Of a stretch of DNA of 26,825 nt, positions 1 through 6,228 are shown in pieces. Both the position numbers and the translations under genes were made by a program. The notes beneath the pieces are model-generated. The model ran no database searches, was not told the origin of the DNA, and saw only the letters and a program-made list of their open reading frames with translations. The DNA comes from an uncultured Clostridia bacterium (lineage in GTDB: Bacteria; Bacillota; Clostridia; CAKSNL01; HGM11501). The DNA lies in NCBI GenBank assembly GCA_934476235.1, contig CAKSNL010000012.1:1-26825 (forward strand), given 5' to 3'. How positions within the stretch are numbered: position 1 is the stretch's first letter; each line of letters begins with the position of its first letter.

Positions 1-129
1 ATTTTACAGATTGCAGAAGTTAAAGAGAGTACACTTAAATACCATAACGGCAATATTTACAGCAAGCTCGGCGTTTCAAGCAAAAAGCAGCTTCTTAATT
101 ACGCCGCACTGTATGCACGGGGAAAATAA
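1..129 (+). CDS. LuxR-type helix-turn-helix regulator, C-terminal end only
   Basis: The window opens inside this gene; 42 residues and a TAA stop are visible. They include IAEVKESTLKYH and IYSKLGVSS, which match the recognition-helix half of the LuxR/FixJ (GerE) DNA-binding domain, whose usual form is IA..L..S..TVK.H..NIY.KLGV. The domain therefore closes the protein, as in NarL-type response regulators and stand-alone LuxR factors. The N-terminal half is outside the window, so it cannot be said whether this is a response regulator, a MalT-like protein or a short orphan regulator. A strong hairpin terminator follows 17 bases after the stop, so it ends its own transcript. Confidence 0.8.
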   Translation: MLQIAEVKESTLKYHNGNIYSKLGVSSKKQLLNYAALYARGK

Positions 130-146
130 TAAAATAATGGATTTCT

Positions 147-191
147 AAACAGTCTTGTTTCTGTATTGCAAACAGGACTGTTTATTTTTTC
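147..191 (+). terminator. Rho-independent terminator after the LuxR-type gene
   Basis: A 14-bp stem (147-160 with 170-183, one G-T wobble) encloses a 9-base loop and is followed by a T-rich tail ending near 190. Confidence 0.8.
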
Positions 192-202
192 TTTCTGTAA
201 TT

Positions 203-231
203 TTGTCATATCAAGATGCTGAAATTATATT
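203..231 (+). promoter_or_regulatory. Predicted sigma-A promoter of the 240-430 region
   Basis: TTGTCA at 203-208 and TATATT at 226-231 are separated by exactly 17 bp, a near-consensus vegetative promoter directly after the upstream terminator. Transcription would start near 238, ahead of the small reading frame at 260. Confidence 0.5.
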
Positions 232-259
232 TTCCGCACTGCTTATATAGAGGGGAAAC

Positions 260-343
260 TTGCGGTTTAAGAGAATAGCAGGCAAAGCGGGTGTAGCCGC
301 ACTTACGGTTTTTACGGCAGTCATTTCTTTGGAATTGCCGTAA
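260..343 (+). CDS. Possible 27-residue peptide, unrecognised
   Basis: A TTG-started frame encodes a short peptide with a basic start (RFKR, GK) and a hydrophobic stretch (VAALTVFTAVISL), ending LELP. It lies about 22 bases after the predicted start of the 203-231 promoter. A GAGGGG motif at 250-255 could serve as ribosome site, though its 4-base spacer is short. An 11-bp inverted repeat overlaps its 3' end. I do not recognise the sequence. It could be a small membrane peptide, a leader, or the first codons of a gene destroyed when the neighbouring mobile element decayed. The coding claim is weak and rests on context. Confidence 0.2.
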   Translation: MRFKRIAGKAGVAALTVFTAVISLELP

Positions 344-346
344 AAA
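309..346. repeat. 11-bp perfect inverted repeat
   Basis: TTTTTACGGCA at 309-319 pairs perfectly with TGCCGTAAAAA at 336-346 across a 16-base loop. No T-run follows on the + strand, so it is not a standard terminator; it could be an operator or an RNA hairpin covering the end of the 260-343 frame. Confidence 0.5.
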
Positions 347-375
347 TATTTTCGGGATATTCCCATACCCTTTAA

Positions 376-729
376 TCTGAAAATGCGGAGGTTTTTTATA
401 AAAAAAGGAAAAGAAATATACAACTTAAAATATGGGTGACGGCGGAGGATATTGACAGAGCTGTCCGAAAGTCGCTTGACTATTACGATTTTCTTTTATG
501 TATGGAAATCGCCGGATATGAAGTAAAACAAGGTGAATATATTCCTCTCCGAGCCGCAGGGCGGGAACGGTTTATACGATGGAAAACTCCGGGCGGTTAT
601 TACACAGAGGATCCCATAAAAGAGCGCGTTGCAAAGATCGCCATACACCGTCCGAAAAAATAAAACCGCCGTATCAACCTTATTATCGACATTCAAAATT
701 GTATCGAGGAACAGGAAAGCAAAGGATAT
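376..729 (+). pseudogene. Relaxase/mobilization nuclease remnant
   Basis: In one frame the translation contains DIDRAVRKSLDYYDF, MEIAGYEVKQG, IPLRAAGRERF, KTPGGYYTED and RVAKI. This is the middle-to-C-terminal region of MobA/MobL-type relaxases carried by integrative conjugative elements of Firmicutes, where the pattern runs DID.AI..S..Y..FL..M...GYEVK...I.FR..G.ERF.R. A TAA at 661-663 interrupts the frame, but the homology resumes in the same frame (RRINLIIDIQNCIEEQESKGY), so a nonsense change rather than a frameshift broke it. The catalytic N-terminal domain with its Tyr and His triad is missing, and recognisable homology stops at 729. No other transfer gene or integrase is visible. The longest intact piece is GTG 436 to 663 (75 codons), but it is unlikely to be a functional gene. 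Confidence 0.75.
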
Positions 730-1116
730 ATTAGGGCATCCGAAAAGCTATCTTAATCTGCTCCAAGCTCTAAAAGCGCAGCCTTCTTGTGCTGTCGTCG
801 TCTCTGAGCAGATATATCATAAAAAGCCTTTTCGGATGGTTTTTCTCAAATTCGCACAGGCTCTTATGCGGACCATCGGCAGAAGTCAATCCCATTTCAT
901 TAAAAGTCTGCTTTATTCTGTGAGTTTTACCGGGCAGATATCGCCGGCAATGACAAATCCGTATTTATTTTTTATTTAATCTATCGGTATTTAATTATGC
1001 GGTGTTTTCCGTGCACGGCATTTCCGTATCGGGAGTGTACTGCGGCTTTTCAAATCTTTTGTTTTGTGCCTATTTAACGAGGTTTCTTGAAATAATCTTA
1101 TTTTTTTATATAAAAG
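730..1116. other. Non-coding or decayed stretch before cysE
   Basis: No gene can be supported here. On the minus strand a 64-codon stop-free frame (964 down to 773) contains protein-like strings such as KQTFNEMGLTSADG and PKRLFMIYLLRDDD. It has no clear start, runs into TAG at 772-770, and I do not recognise it; it may be another decayed element gene. The part from about 980 to 1116 is AT-rich with no obvious structure. Confidence 0.4.
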
Positions 1117-1118
1117 TG

Positions 1119-1147
1119 TTGCAACTTCGGCAGTTTTTATGTATAAT
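1119..1147 (+). promoter_or_regulatory. Promoter of the cysE-cysS-mrnC-glyA-rarA run
   Basis: TTGCAA at 1119-1124 and a perfect TATAAT at 1142-1147 are 17 bp apart, about 35 bp upstream of cysE. I see no T-box leader (no specifier stem or antiterminator motif), so tRNA-Cys control is not indicated. Confidence 0.7.
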
Positions 1148-1181
1148 ATATTAGATAATATATTTTAAGGAGTCAGTGCTT

Positions 1182-1808
1182 TTGAATTATTTTAAATCAA
1201 TAAAAGAAAGAGATCCCGCGGCAACGAACGCGGTAAGCATCTTTTTTAACTATCCTTGCGTTCACGCCATTTTCTGGCACAGGATCGCGCACTTTTTTTA
1301 CAAAATAAGGTTTTACTTCCTAGCAAGGTTTATTTCTCAGATAGTCCGGTGGTTCACGCTTATTGAAATACATCCCGGAGCGACCATCGGGAAGAACCTT
1401 TTGATAGACCACGGATGCGGCGTTGTCATCGGCGAAACGGCGGAGGTTGGGGATAACTGCACCATCTACCAGGGCGTTACGCTCGGAGGAACGGGAAAAG
1501 ACCACGGAAAGCGCCACCCCACTATCGGCAATAACGTTATGATCGGCGCAGGGGCAAAGGTTTTGGGACCTTTTAAGGTCGGAGATAATTCAAAAATTGC
1601 GGCAAACGCCGTTGTTTTAAGAGAAATTCCGCCGGACTGCACATGCGTCGGCGTGCCGGCAAGAATCGTTAAGCGCAATAACGAGAGGGTCGATCTTGAT
1701 CAGGTACATATTCCGGATCCCGTTTCCCAGGAGTTCTGCCGTATGCATAAGGAGATAGACGACCTTAAGGAAATTATAAAAAGGCTCACAAAGGAGGAAG
1801 AAAAGTGA
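1182..1808 (+). CDS. cysE: Serine O-acetyltransferase
   Basis: Transfers acetyl from acetyl-CoA to L-serine to give O-acetylserine, the carbon skeleton for cysteine. The 208-residue protein is the short Gram-positive form (E. coli CysE is about 273). It has an N-terminal helical part (1-60) followed by a left-handed beta-helix of hexapeptide repeats: IHPGATIG, IDHGCGVVIGETA with the catalytic Asp76-His77 pair, GVTLGGTGKDHGKRHP with the second conserved His near 112, then IGAGAKVLG and GVPARIV. A short charged tail ends in EEEK. TTG at 1182 is preferred because AAGGAG at 1167-1172 lies 9 bases upstream; the alternative GTG at 1176 is only 3 bases from it. The gene overlaps cysS by 4 bp. An EpsC-like role in making cysteine for other purposes cannot be excluded, but the pairing with cysS favours housekeeping use. 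Confidence 0.93.
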   Translation: MNYFKSIKERDPAATNAVSIFFNYPCVHAIFWHRIAHFFYKIRFYFLARFISQIVRWFTLIEIHPGATIGKNLLIDHGCGVVIGETAEVGDNCTIYQGVTLGGTGKDHGKRHPTIGNNVMIGAGAKVLGPFKVGDNSKIAANAVVLREIPPDCTCVGVPARIVKRNNERVDLDQVHIPDPVSQEFCRMHKEIDDLKEIIKRLTKEEEK

Positions 1809-3190
1809 AGATATATAACACGATGACGATGAAGGAAGAAGAGCTTCGCCCGATCAAGCCGGGAGAGGTCAGCATTTACGCGTGCGGCCCCACGGTGTAT
1901 AACTTTTTCCACATCGGCAACGCGAGAATGTTCGTAGTGTTCGATACGCTGAGAAGATACTTGGAATATAAGGGCTATAAGGTAAATTTCGTTCAGAATT
2001 TCACTGATATCGACGATAAAATGATAAAGCGCGCCAATGAAGAGGGAACTACCGTGGCGGACATTGCCGAAAAGTATATCGGCGAGTATTTCACCGATGC
2101 GGACGGTCTTAACATAAAAAGAGCGACCGTGCACCCCAGGGCGACGGAAAATATCGACGCTATAATAGACATGATAAAAAGCCTCGAGGAAAAGGGGTAT
2201 GCCTACGAGGCGGACGGGGACGTTTACTTTGAGGTTGAAAAGTGCCCGGGATACGGAAAGCTCATTCATCAGGGACTGGAGGATTTGAAAAGCGGCGCGA
2301 GAATAGACATTGACGAGAGAAAAAAGTCGCCCCTTGATTTCGCGCTCTGGAAGGCGGCAAAGCCGGGCGAGCCTTACTGGGAGAGCCCGTGGGGAAAGGG
2401 ACGACCCGGCTGGCACATTGAGTGCAGCGCGATGAGCACAAAGTACCTTGGAAAGACCATTGACATTCACGGCGGCGCGATCGACCTTATCTTCCCGCAC
2501 CACACGAACGAAATAGCGCAGAGCGAATGTGCGAACGGATGCGAGTTTGTGCACACATGGATGCATAACGCCTATATCAACGTTGACAACAGAAAGATGT
2601 CAAAGTCACTGGGCAATTTCTTCACCGTTCGCGATGTGGCGAAAAAATACAGCTATAACACAATAAGATTTTTCCTTTTAAGCTCGCATTACAGAAGCCC
2701 GATGAATTTCTCGGACGAGCTTATGGCGTCCGCAGAGGCGGGACTTACCAGAATTAAAAACTGCGTGGGCAATCTTGATTTCATTATTCCGAACGCGCCC
2801 GAGGGCGAAGTGAGAGCGGAATTTAAGGAAAAGCTCGAAGGCTGCAAAAAAGCGTTTTCAGACGGGATGGACGATGATCTTAACACGGCGGACGCAATCG
2901 CCGCAATTTTTGATGCGGTAAAGCTTATAAACACTGAGTCCGATGATCTTAACAAAGCGGAGATCTCACTTGCCCGCGAAACGGTGACAGAGCTTTGCTC
3001 AGTTCTCGGCGTTAAGGCGGAGGATGAAAAGGAGGACCTTTCGGACAAGGTGGAGGCTTTGATTAAGGAGCGCACGGAGGCGAGGACCGCTAAAAACTAC
3101 AAGCGCGCGGACGAGATAAGAGACGAGCTTAAAAACATGGGCATCGTGCTTGAGGATACCTCCTCCGGCGTTAAGTGGAAGAAAATATGA
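1805..3190 (+). CDS. cysS: Cysteinyl-tRNA synthetase
   Basis: Class I aminoacyl-tRNA synthetase that charges tRNA-Cys in the cytoplasm. At 461 residues it is the normal family length. Visible signatures are YACGPTVYN with the zinc ligand Cys27, the HIGH motif as HIGN (36-39), GWHIECSAMS and HHTNEIAQSE, which supply the remaining zinc ligands, and KMSKSLGNF (from 264) for ATP binding. The C-terminal helical part (about 350-461) is the tRNA anticodon-binding region. The GTG start overlaps the cysE stop (GTGA) and has AGGAGG 8 bases upstream inside cysE, so the pair is translationally coupled. Together they link cysteine precursor synthesis to its use in translation, a common Firmicutes arrangement. 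Confidence 0.97.
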   Translation: MKIYNTMTMKEEELRPIKPGEVSIYACGPTVYNFFHIGNARMFVVFDTLRRYLEYKGYKVNFVQNFTDIDDKMIKRANEEGTTVADIAEKYIGEYFTDADGLNIKRATVHPRATENIDAIIDMIKSLEEKGYAYEADGDVYFEVEKCPGYGKLIHQGLEDLKSGARIDIDERKKSPLDFALWKAAKPGEPYWESPWGKGRPGWHIECSAMSTKYLGKTIDIHGGAIDLIFPHHTNEIAQSECANGCEFVHTWMHNAYINVDNRKMSKSLGNFFTVRDVAKKYSYNTIRFFLLSSHYRSPMNFSDELMASAEAGLTRIKNCVGNLDFIIPNAPEGEVRAEFKEKLEGCKKAFSDGMDDDLNTADAIAAIFDAVKLINTESDDLNKAEISLARETVTELCSVLGVKAEDEKEDLSDKVEALIKERTEARTAKNYKRADEIRDELKNMGIVLEDTSSGVKWKKI

Positions 3191-3576
3191 GCGAAGCTTC
3201 AAAATACGCGCCGCTGACGCTTGCGTACATCGGCGACAGTGTACACACTCTTTTCGTGAGGGAACGCGTTATAGGGCACACCGACAGAAAAGTGCATGAC
3301 CTACATGTCCTGACAAGCCGGTACGTTAAGGCGTCGGCACAGGCAATGGCTGTTCACATTCTTTTGCCGGAGCTTTCCGAAGAGGAGGAGACAATCTATA
3401 AGCGCGGGAGAAACGCCAAAAGCGCAACCGTGCCGAAAAATGCCGACGTCGCCGATTACCGTGCGGCAACGGGGTTTGAGGCGCTTATCGGAGCGCTTTA
3501 CTTAGACGGAAAAAAGGAACGCCTCAAAAAAATTCTGGAGCGTTCTATGGAAATAACAGATATGGAGGATGAATAA
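3187..3576 (+). CDS. mrnC: Mini-ribonuclease III
   Basis: Stand-alone RNase III catalytic domain without the double-stranded RNA-binding domain; in Bacillus subtilis Mini-III trims the stalks of the 23S rRNA precursor. The 129-residue protein shows LAYIGDSVHTLFVRE, with the catalytic Asp of the family, and the second acidic helix FEALIGALYLDG with its catalytic Glu. Between them lie LHVLTSRYVKA and KRGRNAKSATVPKNA, typical of Mini-III. The ATG at 3187 overlaps the cysS stop as ATGA, so the start is set by coupling; a GTG at 3175 in the same frame is less likely. The cysS-mrnC order is conserved in many Firmicutes. The rRNA methyltransferase rlmB, often next, is replaced here by glyA. Confidence 0.93.
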   Translation: MSEASKYAPLTLAYIGDSVHTLFVRERVIGHTDRKVHDLHVLTSRYVKASAQAMAVHILLPELSEEEETIYKRGRNAKSATVPKNADVADYRAATGFEALIGALYLDGKKERLKKILERSMEITDMEDE

Positions 3577-3577
3577 T

Positions 3578-4816
3578 ATGTTTACCGATATTTTGAAAAA
3601 TACTGACCCGGCTCTTGCCGAGGCAATCGATTCTGAGGTTAGCCGCCAGAGAAACAAGATCGAGCTTATCGCGTCTGAGAATTTCGTTTCGCGCGCGGTA
3701 ATGGAGGCGGTCGGCTCGCCTCTTACGAACAAATATGCCGAGGGCTATCCCGGCAATCGCTACTACGGCGGCTGCGAGTATGTGGACGTCGTGGAAAATC
3801 TTGCGCGCGACAGGGCGAAAAAGCTTTTCGGAGCGAATTTTGCAAACGTTCAGCCTCATAGCGGAGCGCAGGCAAATATGGCGGCGTTTTTCGCACTGAT
3901 GAACCCGGGCGATACATATATGGGAATGAGCCTTGCCCACGGCGGTCACTTAAGCCACGGTTCCCCAGTCAATATCTCCGGAAAGTACTTTAACGTGGTA
4001 TCCTACGGCGTAAAGGAAGAAACGGGCATGATCGACTATGACGAGGTAAGCCGTCTCGCACATGAGGTTCACCCCAAGGTCATCATTGCCGGGGCAAGCG
4101 CATATTCAAGAATAATTGATTTTAAAAAGTTTTCCGAGATTGCGAAAGAGGTCGGCGCTTACTTAATGGTCGATATGGCACATATCGCGGGTCTGGTTGC
4201 GGCAGGGCTTCATCCCAATCCCGTGGAGTATGCCGACGTTGTTACCACGACGACGCATAAGACTCTGCGCGGTCCGAGAGGCGGACTCATTTTGTCAAAT
4301 GACGAGGAGATTGCAAAAAAGATCGACAAGGCAATATTCCCGGGAATCCAGGGAGGACCTTTAATGCACGTTATTGCGGGAAAGGCGGCATGCTTCGGCG
4401 AGGCGCTTACGGATGAATTTAAAGAATACCAGAAGAGGGTCGTTAAGAACGCAAAGGCGCTTTCCGACACCCTAATCGGCGAAGGATTTGACATTGTTTC
4501 CGGCGGAACGGACAACCACCTTATGCTGGTTGACTTAAGAAAGTTCTCGCTCACCGGAAAAGAGCTTGAAAAAAGGCTTGATGATGTAGGAATCACCTGC
4601 AATAAAAACGCGATCCCGTTTGATCCGGAAAAGCCCTTTGTGACAAGCGGCATAAGACTCGGTTCTCCCGCGGTTACGACAAGAGGCTTTGGTGAGGACG
4701 ACATGGCGGAGGTCGGAAAAATCATCGCTTTGGCTGCGAGGGCAGAGGGAGGCTACGAGGAGAAGGCAAAGGCTAAAGTTTCGGCTCTCTGCGAAAAATA
4801 TCCCCTTTACAGATAA
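3578..4816 (+). CDS. glyA: Serine hydroxymethyltransferase
   Basis: PLP enzyme converting serine and tetrahydrofolate to glycine and methylene-tetrahydrofolate, the main source of one-carbon units. The 412-residue length is standard. Motifs: IELIASENFVS, NKYAEGYPGNRYYGG, PHSGAQAN, VDMAHIAGL (Asp199 and His202 contact the cofactor), and TTTTHKTLRGPRGG, where Lys228 forms the internal aldimine. ATG at 3578 is chosen because GGAGG at 3564-3568 is 9 bases upstream; an ATG at 3569 in the same frame directly abuts that site. It follows mrnC after 1 bp and precedes rarA by 14 bp with no terminator, so it belongs to the same transcript. No glycine or folate riboswitch precedes it. Confidence 0.97.
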   Translation: MFTDILKNTDPALAEAIDSEVSRQRNKIELIASENFVSRAVMEAVGSPLTNKYAEGYPGNRYYGGCEYVDVVENLARDRAKKLFGANFANVQPHSGAQANMAAFFALMNPGDTYMGMSLAHGGHLSHGSPVNISGKYFNVVSYGVKEETGMIDYDEVSRLAHEVHPKVIIAGASAYSRIIDFKKFSEIAKEVGAYLMVDMAHIAGLVAAGLHPNPVEYADVVTTTTHKTLRGPRGGLILSNDEEIAKKIDKAIFPGIQGGPLMHVIAGKAACFGEALTDEFKEYQKRVVKNAKALSDTLIGEGFDIVSGGTDNHLMLVDLRKFSLTGKELEKRLDDVGITCNKNAIPFDPEKPFVTSGIRLGSPAVTTRGFGEDDMAEVGKIIALAARAEGGYEEKAKAKVSALCEKYPLYR

Positions 4817-4830
4817 TGAGGTGAATTTAT

Positions 4831-6108
4831 ATGAGACCTCTTGCGGATATGGTAAGACCTCAGGAGCTTTCTGAGGTTGTCGGGCAGGAGCACCTTCTTT
4901 CCCCGGGAAAACCGCTCAGGAACATATTGGAATCGGGCACGGTGCCGAATATGATATTTTACGGTCCCTCCGGCACGGGAAAGACGACGGTTGCCAACAT
5001 CGCCGCGAAAAAAAGCGGAAAGAGGCTCTACCGCTTAAACGCAACCACCGCCGGAGTGAGCGACATTAAAAGCATCGTTTCGGAGCTTGACGGGATCATG
5101 GGAGCGGACGGCGTTCTGCTTTATTTGGACGAGATTCAGAACTTCAACAAAAAGCAGCAGCAGTCGCTTTTGGAATTTATCGAGAACGGTAAGATTACGC
5201 TTATTGCAAGCACGACCGAAAATCCGTATTTTTATATTTACAACGCTATACTGTCGCGCTGCAGTGTGTTTGAATTTAAGGAGGTCTCGCCCGAGGCGGT
5301 TGAAAAGGCGGTCAGGCGCGCAATAGAAATAGTAAAAGAAAAAAGAAAAATCGAGCTTGAGTTTGACTCTGACGCGGTTTCGCACATCGCTCATCTTTCC
5401 GGGGGAGACGTGAGAAAGGCATTAAACGCGGTTGAAATGTGCGTTTTATCCACAAACCCCGATGAGAACGGAGCGGTAAAGGTCACGCTCAGCCGTGCGG
5501 AGGATTCGATTCAGAAACGTTCCGTCCGCTATGATAAAAACGGTGACGATCACTATGACATTATAAGCGCATTCCAGAAATCCATAAGGGGCAGCGACCC
5601 GGACGCGGCGATTCACTACCTCGCAAGGCTTATAGCGGCGGGGGATATCCAGATAATTGCGCGCCGTCTTTTGGTTATAGCGTCCGAGGATGTGGGACTT
5701 GCCTATCCTCAGGCGGCAAGTATTGTAAAGGACCTTGTGGATTCGGCGTTTCAGCTCGGCTTTCCGGAGGCTCAGCTTCCGCTTGCCGAGGCGGTGATAC
5801 TTCTTGCCACGGCGCCGAAGTCCAACAGTGCGGCAAACGCGATATGGACCGCGATGGCGGATTTGGAGCGCGGCGAAACGGGCGAGGTGCCCGCTCATCT
5901 TAAGGACTCGCACTACAAGGGCGCGTCAAAGCTCGGACACGGGGACGGATATTTATATCCGCACAGTTATCCGAACCACTATGTAAAACAGCAGTATCTC
6001 CCGGATAAAATCAAGGATAAGGTATATTACGTTCCGGGCGAAAATAAATTTGAAAACGGCGTAAAGGCATATTTTAATGCAATAGGAAAGACAAAAGAGT
6101 TACCTTAA
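4831..6108 (+). CDS. rarA: Replication-associated recombination protein A (AAA+ ATPase)
   Basis: RarA/MgsA is a clamp-loader-like AAA+ ATPase that acts with SSB and the replisome at stalled forks. The 425-residue protein is of normal length. The N-terminal AAA+ core has Walker A GPSGTGKT (45-52), Walker B LLYLDEI (96-102), and sensor-1 LIASTTENP. A lid with GGDVRKALNA follows, then the conserved C-terminal oligomerisation and SSB-binding region (ARRLLVIASEDVGLAYPQA, HLKDSHY, YLYPHSYPNHYVKQQYLP), which distinguishes RarA from DnaX and RuvB. GAGGTG sits 7 bases before the ATG. It is last in the cysE run; a 9-bp hairpin overlaps its stop codon. Confidence 0.95.
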   Translation: MRPLADMVRPQELSEVVGQEHLLSPGKPLRNILESGTVPNMIFYGPSGTGKTTVANIAAKKSGKRLYRLNATTAGVSDIKSIVSELDGIMGADGVLLYLDEIQNFNKKQQQSLLEFIENGKITLIASTTENPYFYIYNAILSRCSVFEFKEVSPEAVEKAVRRAIEIVKEKRKIELEFDSDAVSHIAHLSGGDVRKALNAVEMCVLSTNPDENGAVKVTLSRAEDSIQKRSVRYDKNGDDHYDIISAFQKSIRGSDPDAAIHYLARLIAAGDIQIIARRLLVIASEDVGLAYPQAASIVKDLVDSAFQLGFPEAQLPLAEAVILLATAPKSNSAANAIWTAMADLERGETGEVPAHLKDSHYKGASKLGHGDGYLYPHSYPNHYVKQQYLPDKIKDKVYYVPGENKFENGVKAYFNAIGKTKELP

Positions 6109-6120
6109 AAAGTAACTCTT
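6095..6120 (+). terminator. Hairpin overlapping the rarA stop, possible weak terminator
   Basis: AAGAGTTAC at 6095-6103 pairs perfectly with GTAACTCTT at 6112-6120 over an 8-base loop that contains the TAA stop. The following sequence lacks a T-run, so termination may be inefficient or the stem may protect the mRNA 3' end. Confidence 0.4.
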
Positions 6121-6145
6121 AGTGTCTTTATTGGAGAAGGGAATA

Positions 6146-6211
6146 ATGAAAAAGACTTGTGCCGCACGGCACAATAGTATGATACCGCAAAAAATCTTTT
6201 TCTATACATAA
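6146..6211 (+). CDS. Possible 21-residue leader ORF upstream of the flippase, unrecognised
   Basis: A short ATG frame beginning MKKTCAARH and ending IFFYT lies between rarA and the flippase gene. GGAG at 6133-6136 gives a 9-base spacer. An 18-bp palindrome lies inside it. No family is recognised. It could be a leader peptide, but a frame this short can arise by chance. Confidence 0.15.
   Translation: MKKTCAARHNSMIPQKIFFYT
6157..6174. repeat. Palindrome TTGTGCCGCACGGCACAA
   Basis: Two perfect 8-base arms are separated by 2 bases. It lies 54 bp upstream of the flippase start and could be an operator for a dimeric repressor or a compact RNA hairpin. It has no T-tail, so it is not a terminator. 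Confidence 0.55.
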
Positions 6212-6228
6212 ATTTTAAGGAGAAATAA

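Noticed and set aside
629..979. 116-codon + strand open frame
   Set aside because: Its first third overlaps the relaxase remnant in another frame, it has no ribosome site, and its composition does not look like a protein family.
980..1181. T-box or cysteine-responsive leader before cysE-cysS
   Set aside because: The distance from promoter to start is about 28 bases, and no specifier stem or antiterminator sequence is present.
1700..2566. 288-codon minus-strand open frame
   Set aside because: It lies antisense to cysS, whose catalytic motifs are complete; the openness follows from codon bias of cysS.
3500..3577. Glycine or tetrahydrofolate riboswitch before glyA
   Set aside because: glyA starts 1 bp after mrnC, leaving no room for an aptamer, and no conserved core is seen.
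5446..5913. 155-codon minus-strand open frame
   Set aside because: Antisense to the conserved C-terminal half of rarA, without a ribosome site or family resemblance.
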